From contig NZ_CP123639.1 of NCBI RefSeq assembly GCF_029889745.1, positions 2,089,501 through 2,153,500 on the forward strand: DNA of 64,000 bases, written 5' to 3'. The first letter of the stretch is position 1. Each line of letters starts with the position of its first letter. A program made the position numbers and the translations under genes. The notes beneath the pieces were generated by a model that was given only the letters and a program-made list of their open reading frames with translations, had not been told where the DNA came from and did no database searches. Source of the stretch: Ligilactobacillus faecis. GTDB taxonomy: Bacteria > Bacillota > Bacilli > Lactobacillales > Lactobacillaceae. Below are positions 17,899-26,364 of this stretch, one piece after another.

Positions 17899-18444
17899 TC
17901 ATTCTGATTTTTCAAAAAAATCTTTTAGTTTTGCAAAGCGTGGGTCGATCCCGTCTTTATCTTTTTGTAATTTCTTTAGCTGACCTTCACTGATGACGCT
18001 CCAATCAGAACCAGTCGGTAAACTCGCATCTGCTTTGCGCTCAGCTTCAGTCAAAACCTGCATCGGAATTTGTAACAAAATATTATCTTCGACCACACTC
18101 TTTAGATCTAAGATATCATTTTCTAAAATGATCACAACATCTGTATCTTCAAAGCGTGAGAGATCACGTTCATGAAAACTGACATAATGTTCAGTCAAAT
18201 CAAAATCAAGAGCGATCGTCGCTGGTTCAAGCGAACGAGTCGATGGCAAAACGACTGTCGTCTTGATCTTCAAATAACCTAAAACACCGAGTTCATCAAC
18301 AGAAAACAAGCCTTCAACTAATACATCAGAAACATCTAAAATATCTGGTCGGCGTTTCATCAGATCAGCTTTAAGGTCTAAAACTTCTTTAAAACGCAAG
18401 GGCTCGTCAACTGTTTGACGTAATTCATTTAGCGACCACTTCAT
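17899..18444 (-). CDS. yceD: YceD/DUF177 family protein
   Basis: This 181-residue protein is of the YceD family, almost always encoded just before rpmF and linked in other bacteria to rRNA/ribosome metabolism. It opens MKWSLNELRQ and has the central beta-rich segment typical of the family (VEGLFSVDELGVLGYLKIK). The usual cysteine pairs of some members are absent. AGGAGG precedes the start. It is transcribed from a consensus promoter at 18474-18502 together with rpmF. Confidence 0.85.
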   Translation of the reverse strand: MKWSLNELRQTVDEPLRFKEVLDLKADLMKRRPDILDVSDVLVEGLFSVDELGVLGYLKIKTTVVLPSTRSLEPATIALDFDLTEHYVSFHERDLSRFEDTDVVIILENDILDLKSVVEDNILLQIPMQVLTEAERKADASLPTGSDWSVISEGQLKKLQKDKDGIDPRFAKLKDFFEKSE

Positions 18445-18473
18445 GCTATATTCCTCCTAATGCAACAAAATTG

Positions 18474-18502
18474 ATTATACCTGTCTTAAAAAGCTTTGTC
18501 AA
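18474..18502 (-). promoter_or_regulatory. Perfect consensus sigma-A promoter for yceD-rpmF
   Basis: TTGACA (18497-18502), 17 nt, TATAAT (18474-18479) on the minus strand: both hexamers and the spacing are exact consensus, about 30 nt before yceD. Confidence 0.9.
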
Positions 18503-18523
18503 TGCTTTTTCCTTGACACCTGA

Positions 18524-19666
18524 TCAGAAAATGCGTATTGGCGCTCTTTTCAAGTCTTGTTCAGTTTTATTTTTCAACTGATAGATCTTACCTGCTCGAT
18601 AGTCAAGGGCAAAAAAATTATTTTTATCATCTTGTGAAACTTTAGTTACAAGTGGATGAGGATTACTTTTTTTAGCTTTATTCAAAATATTTTGCCCAGT
18701 CGGTGTAAAACCAAGTAGTCGCAAGTACGGAACTTTTTCATACGCTAAAACTTCGGCTGTTTTCATTTCTAATAAGATCGCACAAGCTAAACGAGAAAGA
18801 CGCGTATACGTAAAGCGCTTGGTTTTGACAGCTTTTAACCATGTTTCAAAATCAGCTTGATCTGTAAGGCGCTCCATCTGATCTTTCAAACGATATTCGA
18901 TACCTTCTGCCATTCCATAGATAGTCTGCAATTCTGCAACTGAACTTGAAAGCAACTTATACTTCAAATAAGGGAAGAAATCATCCCAAGATAAGAGTTC
19001 TTTTTGCCTTAAATCGTTAAAAGTTTGCGCTGGAATATACTGTGCAAGCTTATTTTCTCCTTGAGTATAGTTCTTTCTGATCGCAGAAGCACTGGCGATC
19101 GTTCCTTTCCCTAAGGTCACTTCATGGTAACCAGCTTGTTTTCTTTGGATCGGATGAAATGTCAACGGACTGTCAAAAGCTAAATTAGCCTTAGCATACG
19201 CTAACCCTAATAGATCGTTTGGTTGTGAAACTTCATGTCCGATCTTTGTTGTGATCGCCCGTTGAAATGAAGCCGCGTAAGATTCATCATATTTTTTAAA
19301 ATCACCATGTGCTTCTTTGACTAATTTGGCATATGTCATAAAATCATACTCGGCATGTTCAGCTCCAAAAAAGAGATCCGTTACGCCAAGTGCTGCTAAA
19401 CTGCGGACTCCACTTCTAGCAAAGCGATCAGCTGGTTGAACACAAGCAGCAACTGGTAGCTCTACTACAACATCTGCTCCGTTTTGAAGTGCTTGGTTAG
19501 CTCGTGTCCATTTATCTAAACAAGCAGGTTCGCCACGTTGCAAAAAATTTCCACTCATTGCGATCACAAGCGGAACGTTTGGTAAAGCGCGTTTGACTTG
19601 TTTGATCTGATATAAATGGCCATTATGAAATGGATTATATTCAGCAATGATCCCCGCTACTTGCAT
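18524..19666 (-). CDS. tmcAL: tRNA(Met) cytidine acetate ligase TmcAL (YlbM)
   Basis: TmcAL uses ATP and acetate to form N4-acetylcytidine at the wobble base of elongator tRNA-Met. The product begins MQVAGIIAEYNPFHNGHLYQ, containing the nucleotidyltransferase HxGH-like motif HNGH. Another conserved motif, LPVAACVQPADRFARSGV, lies near residue 70. At 380 residues it has normal length. It sits at the downstream end of the yqeG-to-methyltransferase cluster. Confidence 0.9.
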   Translation of the reverse strand: MQVAGIIAEYNPFHNGHLYQIKQVKRALPNVPLVIAMSGNFLQRGEPACLDKWTRANQALQNGADVVVELPVAACVQPADRFARSGVRSLAALGVTDLFFGAEHAEYDFMTYAKLVKEAHGDFKKYDESYAASFQRAITTKIGHEVSQPNDLLGLAYAKANLAFDSPLTFHPIQRKQAGYHEVTLGKGTIASASAIRKNYTQGENKLAQYIPAQTFNDLRQKELLSWDDFFPYLKYKLLSSSVAELQTIYGMAEGIEYRLKDQMERLTDQADFETWLKAVKTKRFTYTRLSRLACAILLEMKTAEVLAYEKVPYLRLLGFTPTGQNILNKAKKSNPHPLVTKVSQDDKNNFFALDYRAGKIYQLKNKTEQDLKRAPIRIF

Positions 19667-19686
19667 CTTAATCTCGCTTCCTTTTC

Positions 19687-20421
19687 CTATTTTTGACAGC
19701 TAAAAAACCAGCGTGTCGTTTTTTCAGTAGGTCGACTCTTCCCAAAATCAGCACTGACTTGGATCTGCTTGAACCCAGCTTGACGCAACAAACGCTGATA
19801 CGTTGCTAGCGGATATGTGCGCTCATGATGAAGCTCGCTGACCCGGCGATAGCTATCACGGGTTGGTTCATAAATAAAAAACGTTAATTCATGAACTGCA
19901 CTATGTGGTGCTTCATCAGCAAAACTGGACCAGACAAACGCCTGGGTCTCATCAGTATAATTATACATATAACCAGGATAAACTTCGTCTGTTTGGTATG
20001 GTGTGATCACATCAAAGATAAAACGCCCGCCAGTTTGCAAGTGCTGATTTACTTCGGTAAAAGCTTGGAGCATTTGAGCTTCATCTTTTAAATAGCAAAA
20101 AGAATCTGCAAAACAAGTTACGGCTCCAAACTTAGGTAATTCAGCAAGATCTAACATATCAGCCTGAATAAATGGGATCTCACACTGAGCCTCGCGAGCA
20201 TGCATTTCTGCTAAAGAGAGCATCTCTTCAGACAGATCAACACCAACGATCTCATAGCCACTTTGAGCTAACATAACAGCTAAACGCCCAGCTCCACATG
20301 CAAGTTCTAGGACAGGACTAACATTTGGCTTTAATTCATGGGTAGCAAAGTCAAACCACTTTTCATACATCGTTTCATCCATCAGCTCATCGTAGAGCTT
20401 AGCAAAACTTGAATAGATCAT
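19687..20421 (-). CDS. Class I SAM-dependent methyltransferase
   Basis: This Rossmann-fold methyltransferase of about 244 residues has motif I PVLELACGAGRLAVMLA near residue 39 and the acidic motif VGVDLSEEML. The start is placed at ATG 20421 (MIYSSFAKLYDELMDETMYE), one base after the rsfS stop, so translation is probably coupled. The substrate is unknown. Homologues occupy the same place between rsfS and tmcAL in many lactobacilli and resemble B. subtilis YqeM. Confidence 0.88.
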   Translation of the reverse strand: MIYSSFAKLYDELMDETMYEKWFDFATHELKPNVSPVLELACGAGRLAVMLAQSGYEIVGVDLSEEMLSLAEMHAREAQCEIPFIQADMLDLAELPKFGAVTCFADSFCYLKDEAQMLQAFTEVNQHLQTGGRFIFDVITPYQTDEVYPGYMYNYTDETQAFVWSSFADEAPHSAVHELTFFIYEPTRDSYRRVSELHHERTYPLATYQRLLRQAGFKQIQVSADFGKSRPTEKTTRWFFSCQK

Positions 20422-20422
20422 C

Positions 20423-20779
20423 TTATTCTTTGACCCAAGCACTTAAGTCAACTAATGGTGCTTCTGACCAAAGCTTTTCTAAATTATAAAATTGACGTGT
20501 TTCTTCTTTGAAAACATGCACGATGACATCACCTAGATCAAGCAAGATCCAATTGGCACCGTCTTTGCCTTCAACACTTTTGACTTCTTCTTTGGCTTCA
20601 TGTACTTTTTCCACGATCGCTTCTGTGATCGCTTTGACTTGGCGCTCTGAACCACCTTGCATGATCACAAAATAGTCAGCTAATAAGCTGACATTTTGTA
20701 CATCAAGGGCTACGATATCTTCTGCCCGCTTACTATCAGCGGCTTTAACAACTAATTCTAATAATTCTTTACTTTCCAT
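20423..20779 (-). CDS. rsfS: Ribosomal silencing factor RsfS
   Basis: This 118-residue protein of the Iojap/RsfS family binds L14 and blocks subunit joining during starvation. Visible signatures are DIVALDVQNVSLLADYFVIMQG, the DGANWILLDLGDVIVHVF core and FYNLEKLW. Its stop abuts the methyltransferase start and it follows yqeK closely. Length and motifs are typical. Confidence 0.95.
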   Translation of the reverse strand: MESKELLELVVKAADSKRAEDIVALDVQNVSLLADYFVIMQGGSERQVKAITEAIVEKVHEAKEEVKSVEGKDGANWILLDLGDVIVHVFKEETRQFYNLEKLWSEAPLVDLSAWVKE

Positions 20780-20813
20780 ATAGTACCTCTCAATTTTTTA
20801 TCGTCAGATCTTT

Positions 20814-21410
20814 TTACTTAGCCACATAGGCATTATAAGTCAAGATCGCTGCTGGATAGATCGTTTTTTCTTGTTGCATCAAATGGAGCAATGTATGCTT
20901 AGTCTCGTAACTGACGGCCTGTGTTAAGTTCTCAAAAGCAAGCTCACGCGCCTTGTTGACCCCTGGAAAGTCACGACCAGCTTCGATATAATCAGCAACA
21001 TATAAAACCTGTTCTAATAAAGTCATTTCTGGTGCACCGACAGTATGTCTGCGCACGGCTTCTAAGATCGCTTCATCGGTGATCTGCAACTCGTCTTTGA
21101 TGATCTGAGCCCCAACAACCCCATGCCAAATAAAGTTATTCCATAAAAGCAGTTCGGGATCAAGCCCCTTTTGTACGATAACAGCTTTAAATTCAGCCGC
21201 ACTGCGCTCTTTTGCATAGTCATGAACTAAAGCTGCTACACTTGCTTGTTCTAGGTCAACACCATTTTTTTCAGCTAATGTTAAGGCTGCTTGTTCGACT
21301 CCTAAAATATGAGCAAACCGCTTTTCACTAACGCTAGCTTTGACTTTTTCTAAAAGTTGTTGGCGTGTGCCTGGATAATAATGTTTTTGATACTCAATCT
21401 TTTTTGTCAC
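20814..21410 (-). CDS. yqeK: YqeK, HD-domain Ap4A hydrolase (symmetrical type)
   Basis: YqeK-type HD proteins cleave diadenosine tetraphosphate. The HD signature is visible as RFAHILGVEQ and ALVHDYAKE with distal WHGVVGAQI and the DYIEAGRDFPGV motif. The GTG at 21410 is chosen because AGAAGGG lies 7 nt upstream; this gives 198 residues and a 17-nt overlap with the nadD end. The longer frame runs inside nadD and is not family-like. Confidence 0.88.
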   Translation of the reverse strand: MTKKIEYQKHYYPGTRQQLLEKVKASVSEKRFAHILGVEQAALTLAEKNGVDLEQASVAALVHDYAKERSAAEFKAVIVQKGLDPELLLWNNFIWHGVVGAQIIKDELQITDEAILEAVRRHTVGAPEMTLLEQVLYVADYIEAGRDFPGVNKARELAFENLTQAVSYETKHTLLHLMQQEKTIYPAAILTYNAYVAK

Positions 21411-22032
21411 GATATAACCCTTCTTGCTTGATATATTCTTCAACTTCACGCGTGACGAGATACTTGATCGATCGATCTTGTCTAATTTTTTCACGGATCA
21501 AAGAAGAACTCAGATCGATCCGCAAAACATCGACCCAGATCAAAGGATAGTCACTTTGCTTTGGATATCCTTTGCGTTCAACACTGACAAATTGGACTAA
21601 TTTGACCAATTCATCGATCCGATACCATTTTGGAAGATAAGCGACCATATCGCCCCCAATGATAAAATAAAACTCGATCTCTGGATACATTGCTCTTAAC
21701 TCTAGGATCGTGTCATACGTATAGCTGACACCACCTCGCTTGATCTCAAGCTCTTCTAACTTGAAGTCAGGCTCGTCTTTAATGCTTAACGCGACCATCT
21801 TGACCCGATATTTGGCTTCAAGCGCATCTTTTTTATCGATGTGTGGTGGTAAATTATCTGGCATGAACCAAACTTCATCTAATCCAAGTTGTTCTTTGAC
21901 TTCTTTAGCGATGATCAAATGACCTAAATGTGGTGGATTAAAAGTCCCCCCCATCAGACCAACTTTTTTCTTCGGTAGCTCAGTCAAAGGCTGCACCTCA
22001 ACTTGCGTCAAGGGTCCATCTGTCTTGATCAA
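21394..22032 (-). CDS. nadD: Nicotinate-nucleotide adenylyltransferase
   Basis: NadD forms deamido-NAD from nicotinate mononucleotide and ATP. Motifs are GGTFNPPHLGHLIIA (nucleotidyltransferase GxFxPxHxGH) and the C-terminal DLSSSLIREKIR corresponding to ISSTxxR. A TTG start at 22032 is strongly indicated: AAGGGG lies 8 nt upstream and directly follows the yhbY stop. Upstream in-frame ATGs fall inside yhbY. The product is 212 residues. Confidence 0.93.
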   Translation of the reverse strand: MIKTDGPLTQVEVQPLTELPKKKVGLMGGTFNPPHLGHLIIAKEVKEQLGLDEVWFMPDNLPPHIDKKDALEAKYRVKMVALSIKDEPDFKLEELEIKRGGVSYTYDTILELRAMYPEIEFYFIIGGDMVAYLPKWYRIDELVKLVQFVSVERKGYPKQSDYPLIWVDVLRIDLSSSLIREKIRQDRSIKYLVTREVEEYIKQEGLYRDKKD

Positions 22033-22045
22033 CTTTGACCACCCC

Positions 22046-22360
22046 TTATAATTTAGCGACCTCATTTGAATAGGAACGATTCTCTTTTTTAGTAGCACGC
22101 TTATAAACGACTAAAACATGTCCGATCTTTTGGACGACTTGGATCGCAGTATTATCTTCAATAAAAGCGACCACTTCTTCATCTTCAACGAGTGCATTTT
22201 GTAAGATGTTGATCTTAAAAAGTTCACGTTTTTCGATCGCATCTTCGATCTGGGCTAACCAATTTGCACTCAATCCTTCTTTACCGACTTGAAATAATGG
22301 ACGCATCCCGTGTGCTTGGGAGCGTAAATAACGTTTTTGTTTTCCTTTAAGTTGTTGCAT
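22046..22360 (-). CDS. yhbY: YhbY/YqeI CRM-domain RNA-binding protein
   Basis: This 104-residue single CRM-domain protein associates with pre-50S particles. It begins MQQLKGKQKRYLRSQAHGMRPLFQVGKEG, the typical family opening, with the GxxG-like loop around QVGKEGLS. It lies between yqeH and nadD, with short gaps on both sides. Confidence 0.93.
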   Translation of the reverse strand: MQQLKGKQKRYLRSQAHGMRPLFQVGKEGLSANWLAQIEDAIEKRELFKINILQNALVEDEEVVAFIEDNTAIQVVQKIGHVLVVYKRATKKENRSYSNEVAKL

Positions 22361-22373
22361 TCTCTTTTTCCTC

Positions 22374-23492
22374 TTAAATCATTGCTCTTCTTAAGATCAC
22401 AGCGACTCCTTCAGGGGCCCAACCAGCGACGACACTATTAGCTTTGACAGTGACCCAGCCTAAACCTGCAAAAACAAGATCGCTCTTTTCTGTTGTTTTG
22501 AACTCAAAACGGACAAGTTTAGGGAAATCTTTCATTTCTGCCTTAGTCGGTGGCTGTAAAAGTTCTCCTGCATGTTTTTCATAAAAGGCACTAGCCTTTT
22601 CTGTCTTCGTTCGATGGATCATTAAATTATTATCTACATAGACTACGACACCTTGTTTTCCACCAGAAATATAATCAAAGCGTGCTAAAGCTCCAAAGAA
22701 CAGAGTTTGTCCTTCATTTAATTGATAAACTTTTGGTTTGATCTCTTTTTGCGGTGTTGCCAACCTTAATTCTTTTGGTGACAAATAATGCGCCATTTGA
22801 TGACGGTGAATGATCCCTGGCGTATCGATCAAAAAGTGCCCATCTCCCAATGGGATCTCGATCTTATCAAGTGTTGTCCCTGGAAAACGGGAAGTCGTGA
22901 TCACATCTTTGACTCCTGTTGAGTTGTCGATGATCTTGTTGATCAACGTTGATTTTCCGACATTTGTCACGCCAACGACATAAACATCGCGCCCAGCCCG
23001 ATATTCATCGATCAAGGCCAATAACTCTTCCAGATCTTTACCACGTTTAGCACTTGTTAAAGCTACTTCGACTGGACGAAGCCCTTGCTTATTAGCCTCT
23101 TGGCGCATCCAATCTTTGATCTTAGAGCGTTTGAGTGAATGAGGTAAAAGATCTTCTTTATTACCAACTAGAAGAACTGGATTATCACCTACGAACCGGT
23201 GAAGTCCTGGGATAAGTGAGCCATTGAAATCAAAAATATCAACAACATTAACGATCAAAGCATCAGCCTGTCCTAATTGATTCAAAAGACGTAAGAAATC
23301 ATCATCTGTCAAAGAAACATCGGCGACTTCATTATAATGTCGTAATCTAAAACAACGTTGACAATATAATTCACCCGTCTCGAGCCCTTTTTGCAAAGCT
23401 GCTTTAGGTGTGTAGCCTGGTTCATTTTTATCATCAGATTGGATCTTAGCTCCACAACCGATACAGTACAATTCTTCATTTGTTTCAGTCAT
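22374..23492 (-). CDS. yqeH: Ribosome biogenesis GTPase YqeH (circularly permuted)
   Basis: YqeH is needed for 30S assembly. The 372-residue protein has an N-terminal zinc knuckle (CIGCGAKI and CQRCFRL) and a permuted G domain: G4 (VGNKEDLLP, near 110) precedes G1 (GVTNVGKSTL, near 175) and G3 (DTPGI, near 218). This order is diagnostic. It overlaps the yqeG end by 8 nt, indicating translational coupling. Confidence 0.95.
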   Translation of the reverse strand: MTETNEELYCIGCGAKIQSDDKNEPGYTPKAALQKGLETGELYCQRCFRLRHYNEVADVSLTDDDFLRLLNQLGQADALIVNVVDIFDFNGSLIPGLHRFVGDNPVLLVGNKEDLLPHSLKRSKIKDWMRQEANKQGLRPVEVALTSAKRGKDLEELLALIDEYRAGRDVYVVGVTNVGKSTLINKIIDNSTGVKDVITTSRFPGTTLDKIEIPLGDGHFLIDTPGIIHRHQMAHYLSPKELRLATPQKEIKPKVYQLNEGQTLFFGALARFDYISGGKQGVVVYVDNNLMIHRTKTEKASAFYEKHAGELLQPPTKAEMKDFPKLVRFEFKTTEKSDLVFAGLGWVTVKANSVVAGWAPEGVAVILRRAMI

Positions 23493-24018
23493 CTAGCTTA
23501 TGCCCCCATTTTGTACTTAATCTGTTAGTCTTGACTAAACGTTTTTTGACTAAGCGTTCAAAAAAACGATTGATCTTAGTATTCCAAGCATCAGAATCAA
23601 CTAGTGGCCGAACTAAGATGCTTTTGATCTGCGCATTATTTGCTGCCAAAACATCGGTCATCAACTGATCACCAACTAATACGACTTCAGAACGCTTAAC
23701 GTGATAGCGTTTGAGTGCAACATTTATCCCTCGCGTCAATGGCTTTAAAGCCCGGGCGATAAATGGCAATGAAAGTTCATCCAAAGCTTTTTTGATCCGC
23801 TCATGTTTATTGTTTGAAACAACAACAACTGGGATCTTGGCTTTTCTCATTTCTTTTAGCCACTCATGGAGTTGTGGCGTCCCACTTGGGTTATCCCAAG
23901 CGATCAAAGTATTGTCAAGATCGGTCAAAACTACTTTGATCCCCTGTTTTTTTAATTGTTCAGGTGATAGATCATAGATCGACTCGACCATCCATGTTGG
24001 TCTAAATCTATTGAGCAA
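23485..24018 (-). CDS. yqeG: YqeG family HAD-type phosphatase
   Basis: This HAD phosphatase has the DxD motif VLTDLDNTLIAWD, a Ser/Asn motif in VVVSNNKHERI, and VLVGDQLMTDVLAA near the end. Homologues usually start shortly before the segment VESIYDLSPEQL. TTG 24018 gives 177 residues and fits family length, but its ribosome binding site is poor. Further upstream AAGAAAGGA precedes an in-frame ATA at about 24060, so the start is uncertain. It is the first gene of the yqe cluster. Confidence 0.85.
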   Translation of the reverse strand: MLNRFRPTWMVESIYDLSPEQLKKQGIKVVLTDLDNTLIAWDNPSGTPQLHEWLKEMRKAKIPVVVVSNNKHERIKKALDELSLPFIARALKPLTRGINVALKRYHVKRSEVVLVGDQLMTDVLAANNAQIKSILVRPLVDSDAWNTKINRFFERLVKKRLVKTNRLSTKWGHKLDD

Positions 24019-24195
24019 TTCTCTTTCTACTATATCTGCTCTTGCTTTTTTTAAAGATATAGCTTTTCCTTTCTTGATTTTAACGAGCAAAAGTTTTTGT
24101 TTTGTCCCTTTAATTTTGAGACACAAAGAACTTTTTTACTAAATATTATTATATGCTAGTTAGCTATGCTTTCGCAAAAATTTCTTTACTAAAAG

Positions 24196-24229
24196 AAAAA
24201 GCCGAGACAAATCTATGTCTCAGCCTTTT
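24196..24229 (-). terminator. Terminator of the infC-rpmI-rplT operon
   Basis: AAGGCTGAGACA and TGTCTCGGCTTTTT pair on the minus strand, with a T run, 18 nt after the rplT stop. Confidence 0.85.
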
Positions 24230-24247
24230 AACTAAATGAATGACAAA

Positions 24248-24607
24248 TTATTTTGCCAAAGCTTTCTTAGCTTCTTCAACGATAGCTGTAAATGCAGCTG
24301 CATCGCTGACTGCAAGTTCAGCCAACATCTTACGGTTAACATCGATGTTAGCTAATTTCAAACCGTGCATCAACTTGCTGTAGCTGATATCGTTCATGCG
24401 AGCTGCTGCGTTGATACGAGCAATCCATAATTTACGGAAGTTTGATTTTGTCTTACGACGATCGCGGAATGCGTATTGGTAAGACTTCATAACTTGTTGC
24501 TTAGCTACTTTAAATTGGATATGCTTTGAGCCGCGGTATCCTTTAGCTAATTTGATCATTTTTTTACGGCGTTGACGCGTAACTGTTCCACCTTTAACAC
24601 GTGGCAT
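24248..24607 (-). CDS. rplT: 50S ribosomal protein L20
   Basis: This 119-residue L20 begins [29 protein letters not shown], with the basic N-terminal extension and globular C-terminal domain of the family. L20 binds 23S rRNA early in assembly and represses its own operon through the leader upstream of infC. A 145-nt gap separates it from rpmI; the gap contains a small TGCAAT/ATTGCA inverted repeat but no gene. Confidence 0.98.
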   Translation of the reverse strand: MPRVKGGTVTRQRRKKMIKLAKGYRGSKHIQFKVAKQQVMKSYQYAFRDRRKTKSNFRKLWIARINAAARMNDISYSKLMHGLKLANIDVNRKMLAELAVSDAAAFTAIVEEAKKALAK

Positions 24608-24752
24608 GGTTAATTCCTCCTTAAACTTTGCCCGACGTATGTGCGGGACTCAAAAACTGATCTGTACGTTGAAACAAAACACCCACTGGTCTTTGCTGCA
24701 AGCACGTTTTTGCAATAATGTTATATTGCACCGAGTAATAGAATCTCAATAA

Positions 24753-24953
24753 TTATTTCATTTGAGAAAGCATTTGCTTGATACGCTTCATATCTGAAGC
24801 AGATACCATTGCTGGTTTACGCAATTGACGACGTTGTTTCTTCGTCTTGCCGTGGAAACGGTGAGATGTGAAAGCGTGAGCACGCTTTAAACCACCATTT
24901 CCTGTACGCTTAAAGCGTTTTGCTGATGCGCGGTGTGTTTTTTGTTTTGGCAT
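24753..24953 (-). CDS. rpmI: 50S ribosomal protein L35
   Basis: This 66-residue basic protein begins [21 protein letters not shown] and contains the L35 signature. It is placed between infC and rplT as in nearly all Firmicutes. AGGAGG precedes the start. Confidence 0.97.
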   Translation of the reverse strand: MPKQKTHRASAKRFKRTGNGGLKRAHAFTSHRFHGKTKKQRRQLRKPAMVSASDMKRIKQMLSQMK

Positions 24954-24985
24954 AATACTGTACTCCTCCTAAATAAACTATCAGC

Positions 24986-25501
24986 CTATTTTTCGGCTTT
25001 AGGCGCAAGCATCAAGAACATGCTGCGTCCATCCATTTTTGCTTTAGATTCAACTGTGGCAACATCACTTGTTTCATCAGCAAATCTATCGAGAACTTCG
25101 CGTCCGATCTCTTTATGAGTGATCGCACGACCCTTAAAGCGGATCGAGACTTTGACTTTATCACCTTTGGCTAAGAACTTACGCGCATTCTTGACCTTTG
25201 TGTTGAAATCATTAGTATCGATCGTTGGACTTAAACGAACTTCTTTAACGTTGATCACTTTTTGCTTTTTACGAGCTTCACGCTGTTTCTTCTGCAACTC
25301 AAAACGATACTTCCCATAATCCATGATCTTGGCAACAGGTGGTTTTGCTTTAGGTGCTACCAAAACAAGGTCTAAGTTAGCTTGTTCTGCCAACTTCAAA
25401 GCTTCTTGCTTAGATTTGACCCCCAACTGGGAACCATCATCAGCAATCAAGCGTAACTCACGTGCGCGAATGCCTTCGTTTACCATTTTATCAACTGCTA
25501 T
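24986..25501 (-). CDS. infC: Translation initiation factor IF-3, AUA start
   Basis: IF-3 binds the 30S subunit and proofreads start codons. The N domain begins [17 protein letters not shown], and the linker and C domain ([32 protein letters not shown]) are complete. The only good ribosome binding site, GGAGGTGA, lies 6 nt before ATA at 25501; the first ATG at 25486 is 21 nt away. An AUA start gives 171 residues. Non-AUG starts are known for infC, where they let IF-3 repress its own synthesis. Preceded by an L20-type leader. Confidence 0.93.
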   Translation of the reverse strand: MAVDKMVNEGIRARELRLIADDGSQLGVKSKQEALKLAEQANLDLVLVAPKAKPPVAKIMDYGKYRFELQKKQREARKKQKVINVKEVRLSPTIDTNDFNTKVKNARKFLAKGDKVKVSIRFKGRAITHKEIGREVLDRFADETSDVATVESKAKMDGRSMFLMLAPKAEK

Positions 25502-25672
25502 GGCGTTTCACCTCCAAAAAAATTCAGAGAAAATGCAGAAAAAATGCGGGGATTTTGAAGTTACAAAGTCCCCGCACAGATCCGTTTTTATCGGAATTAC
25601 ATTCATAATTCTGCCCCGGGACTGATATATCCCTTAGGCGAGAAGCGGGAGCCTCTGCTTTTTTTCTCAACT
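25502..25672 (-). promoter_or_regulatory. L20-type ribosomal protein leader with attenuator upstream of infC
   Basis: The roughly 170-nt leader contains GC-rich paired segments (GAGGCTCCCGCTTCTCGCC, GTCCCGGGGC). It ends with a strong terminator at 25539-25576, in which TGCGGGGA pairs with TCCCCGCA before six T. The layout matches Firmicutes infC-operon leaders, where L20 promotes premature termination. The assignment rests on position and structure; no covariance search was run. Confidence 0.75.
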
Positions 25673-25677
25673 ATCAC

Positions 25678-25706
25678 ATCATAGCATATCCTTGAACTTA
25701 AAACAA
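25678..25706 (-). promoter_or_regulatory. Sigma-A promoter of the infC operon
   Basis: TTGTTT (25701-25706), 17 nt, TATGAT (25678-25683) on the minus strand, immediately before the leader RNA. Confidence 0.7.
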
Positions 25707-25720
25707 CTATAAAAACCAAA

Positions 25721-25752
25721 AAACTTCCTTTTATACAAAAGGAAGCCTTTTT
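25721..25752 (-). terminator. Terminator downstream of dps
   Basis: GGCTTCCTTTT and AAAAGGAAGTT form a tight hairpin with a 4-nt loop followed by T on the minus strand. Confidence 0.75.
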
Positions 25753-25755
25753 AGA

Positions 25756-26223
25756 TCATCGATCGATCTCTGGTGCTTGGTCTAATTCAGCACTGATCAT
25801 CCAGATCTTCTTTTCGATCGCAGTCTTAAAACCAATAAAGATATCTTGGGTACTGTAATCTTTTTCTTGATCGCTGACTTCGATCCCTTTTTGATAAAGT
25901 GCAGCTAGATAACGATAACCGACTAATAGACCAGCTAAACGTTCTGGGGTACTCTTTTCATATGTCCCAGGTTCATCTTTGATCCCTGTATGCTCCGCCA
26001 TTTCTGTCAAGGTCGAATATGGTGCGCCATCAAGTGCGATCAAACGTTCTGAGATCACATCGAGCTGAGCATTGATCTCATCCATGAACTCATCCATCAA
26101 GGGATGAAGCTTCAAGAAGTTCGTTCCACGCATATACCAATGTGTCTGGTGGATCACCATCGACATCTGACTTAGATCAGCTACAAGTTGATTCAAAACA
26201 TTTTTTGTTTCTGCATACTTCAT
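25756..26223 (-). CDS. dps: Dps family DNA-binding/ferritin-like protein
   Basis: Dps dodecamers oxidise and store iron and protect DNA from peroxide. The 155-residue product has the Dps signature at the inter-subunit ferroxidase site: HQTHWYMRG near residue 24, then LHPLMDEFMDEI. It lacks the long lysine-rich tail of E. coli Dps, as usual in lactobacilli. It has AGGAGG before the ATG and is a single-gene unit with its own terminator. Confidence 0.93.
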   Translation of the reverse strand: MKYAETKNVLNQLVADLSQMSMVIHQTHWYMRGTNFLKLHPLMDEFMDEINAQLDVISERLIALDGAPYSTLTEMAEHTGIKDEPGTYEKSTPERLAGLLVGYRYLAALYQKGIEVSDQEKDYSTQDIFIGFKTAIEKKIWMISAELDQAPEIDR

Positions 26224-26317
26224 AAAAAGATCCTCCTAAAACGTTTTCTTTTAACTACACATACACTATAACACTTCCTGATAATAACTTTCAAAATTTT
26301 AGCTTACTTGCGACATT

Positions 26318-26353
26318 AAAAAAGATCCCCTATCCATGCGATCGAGGATCTTT
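26318..26353 (-). terminator. Terminator downstream of the L,D-transpeptidase gene
   Basis: AAAGATCC and GGATCTTT pair, followed by T on the minus strand. Confidence 0.75.
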
Positions 26354-26364
26354 GTAGAAATTTA

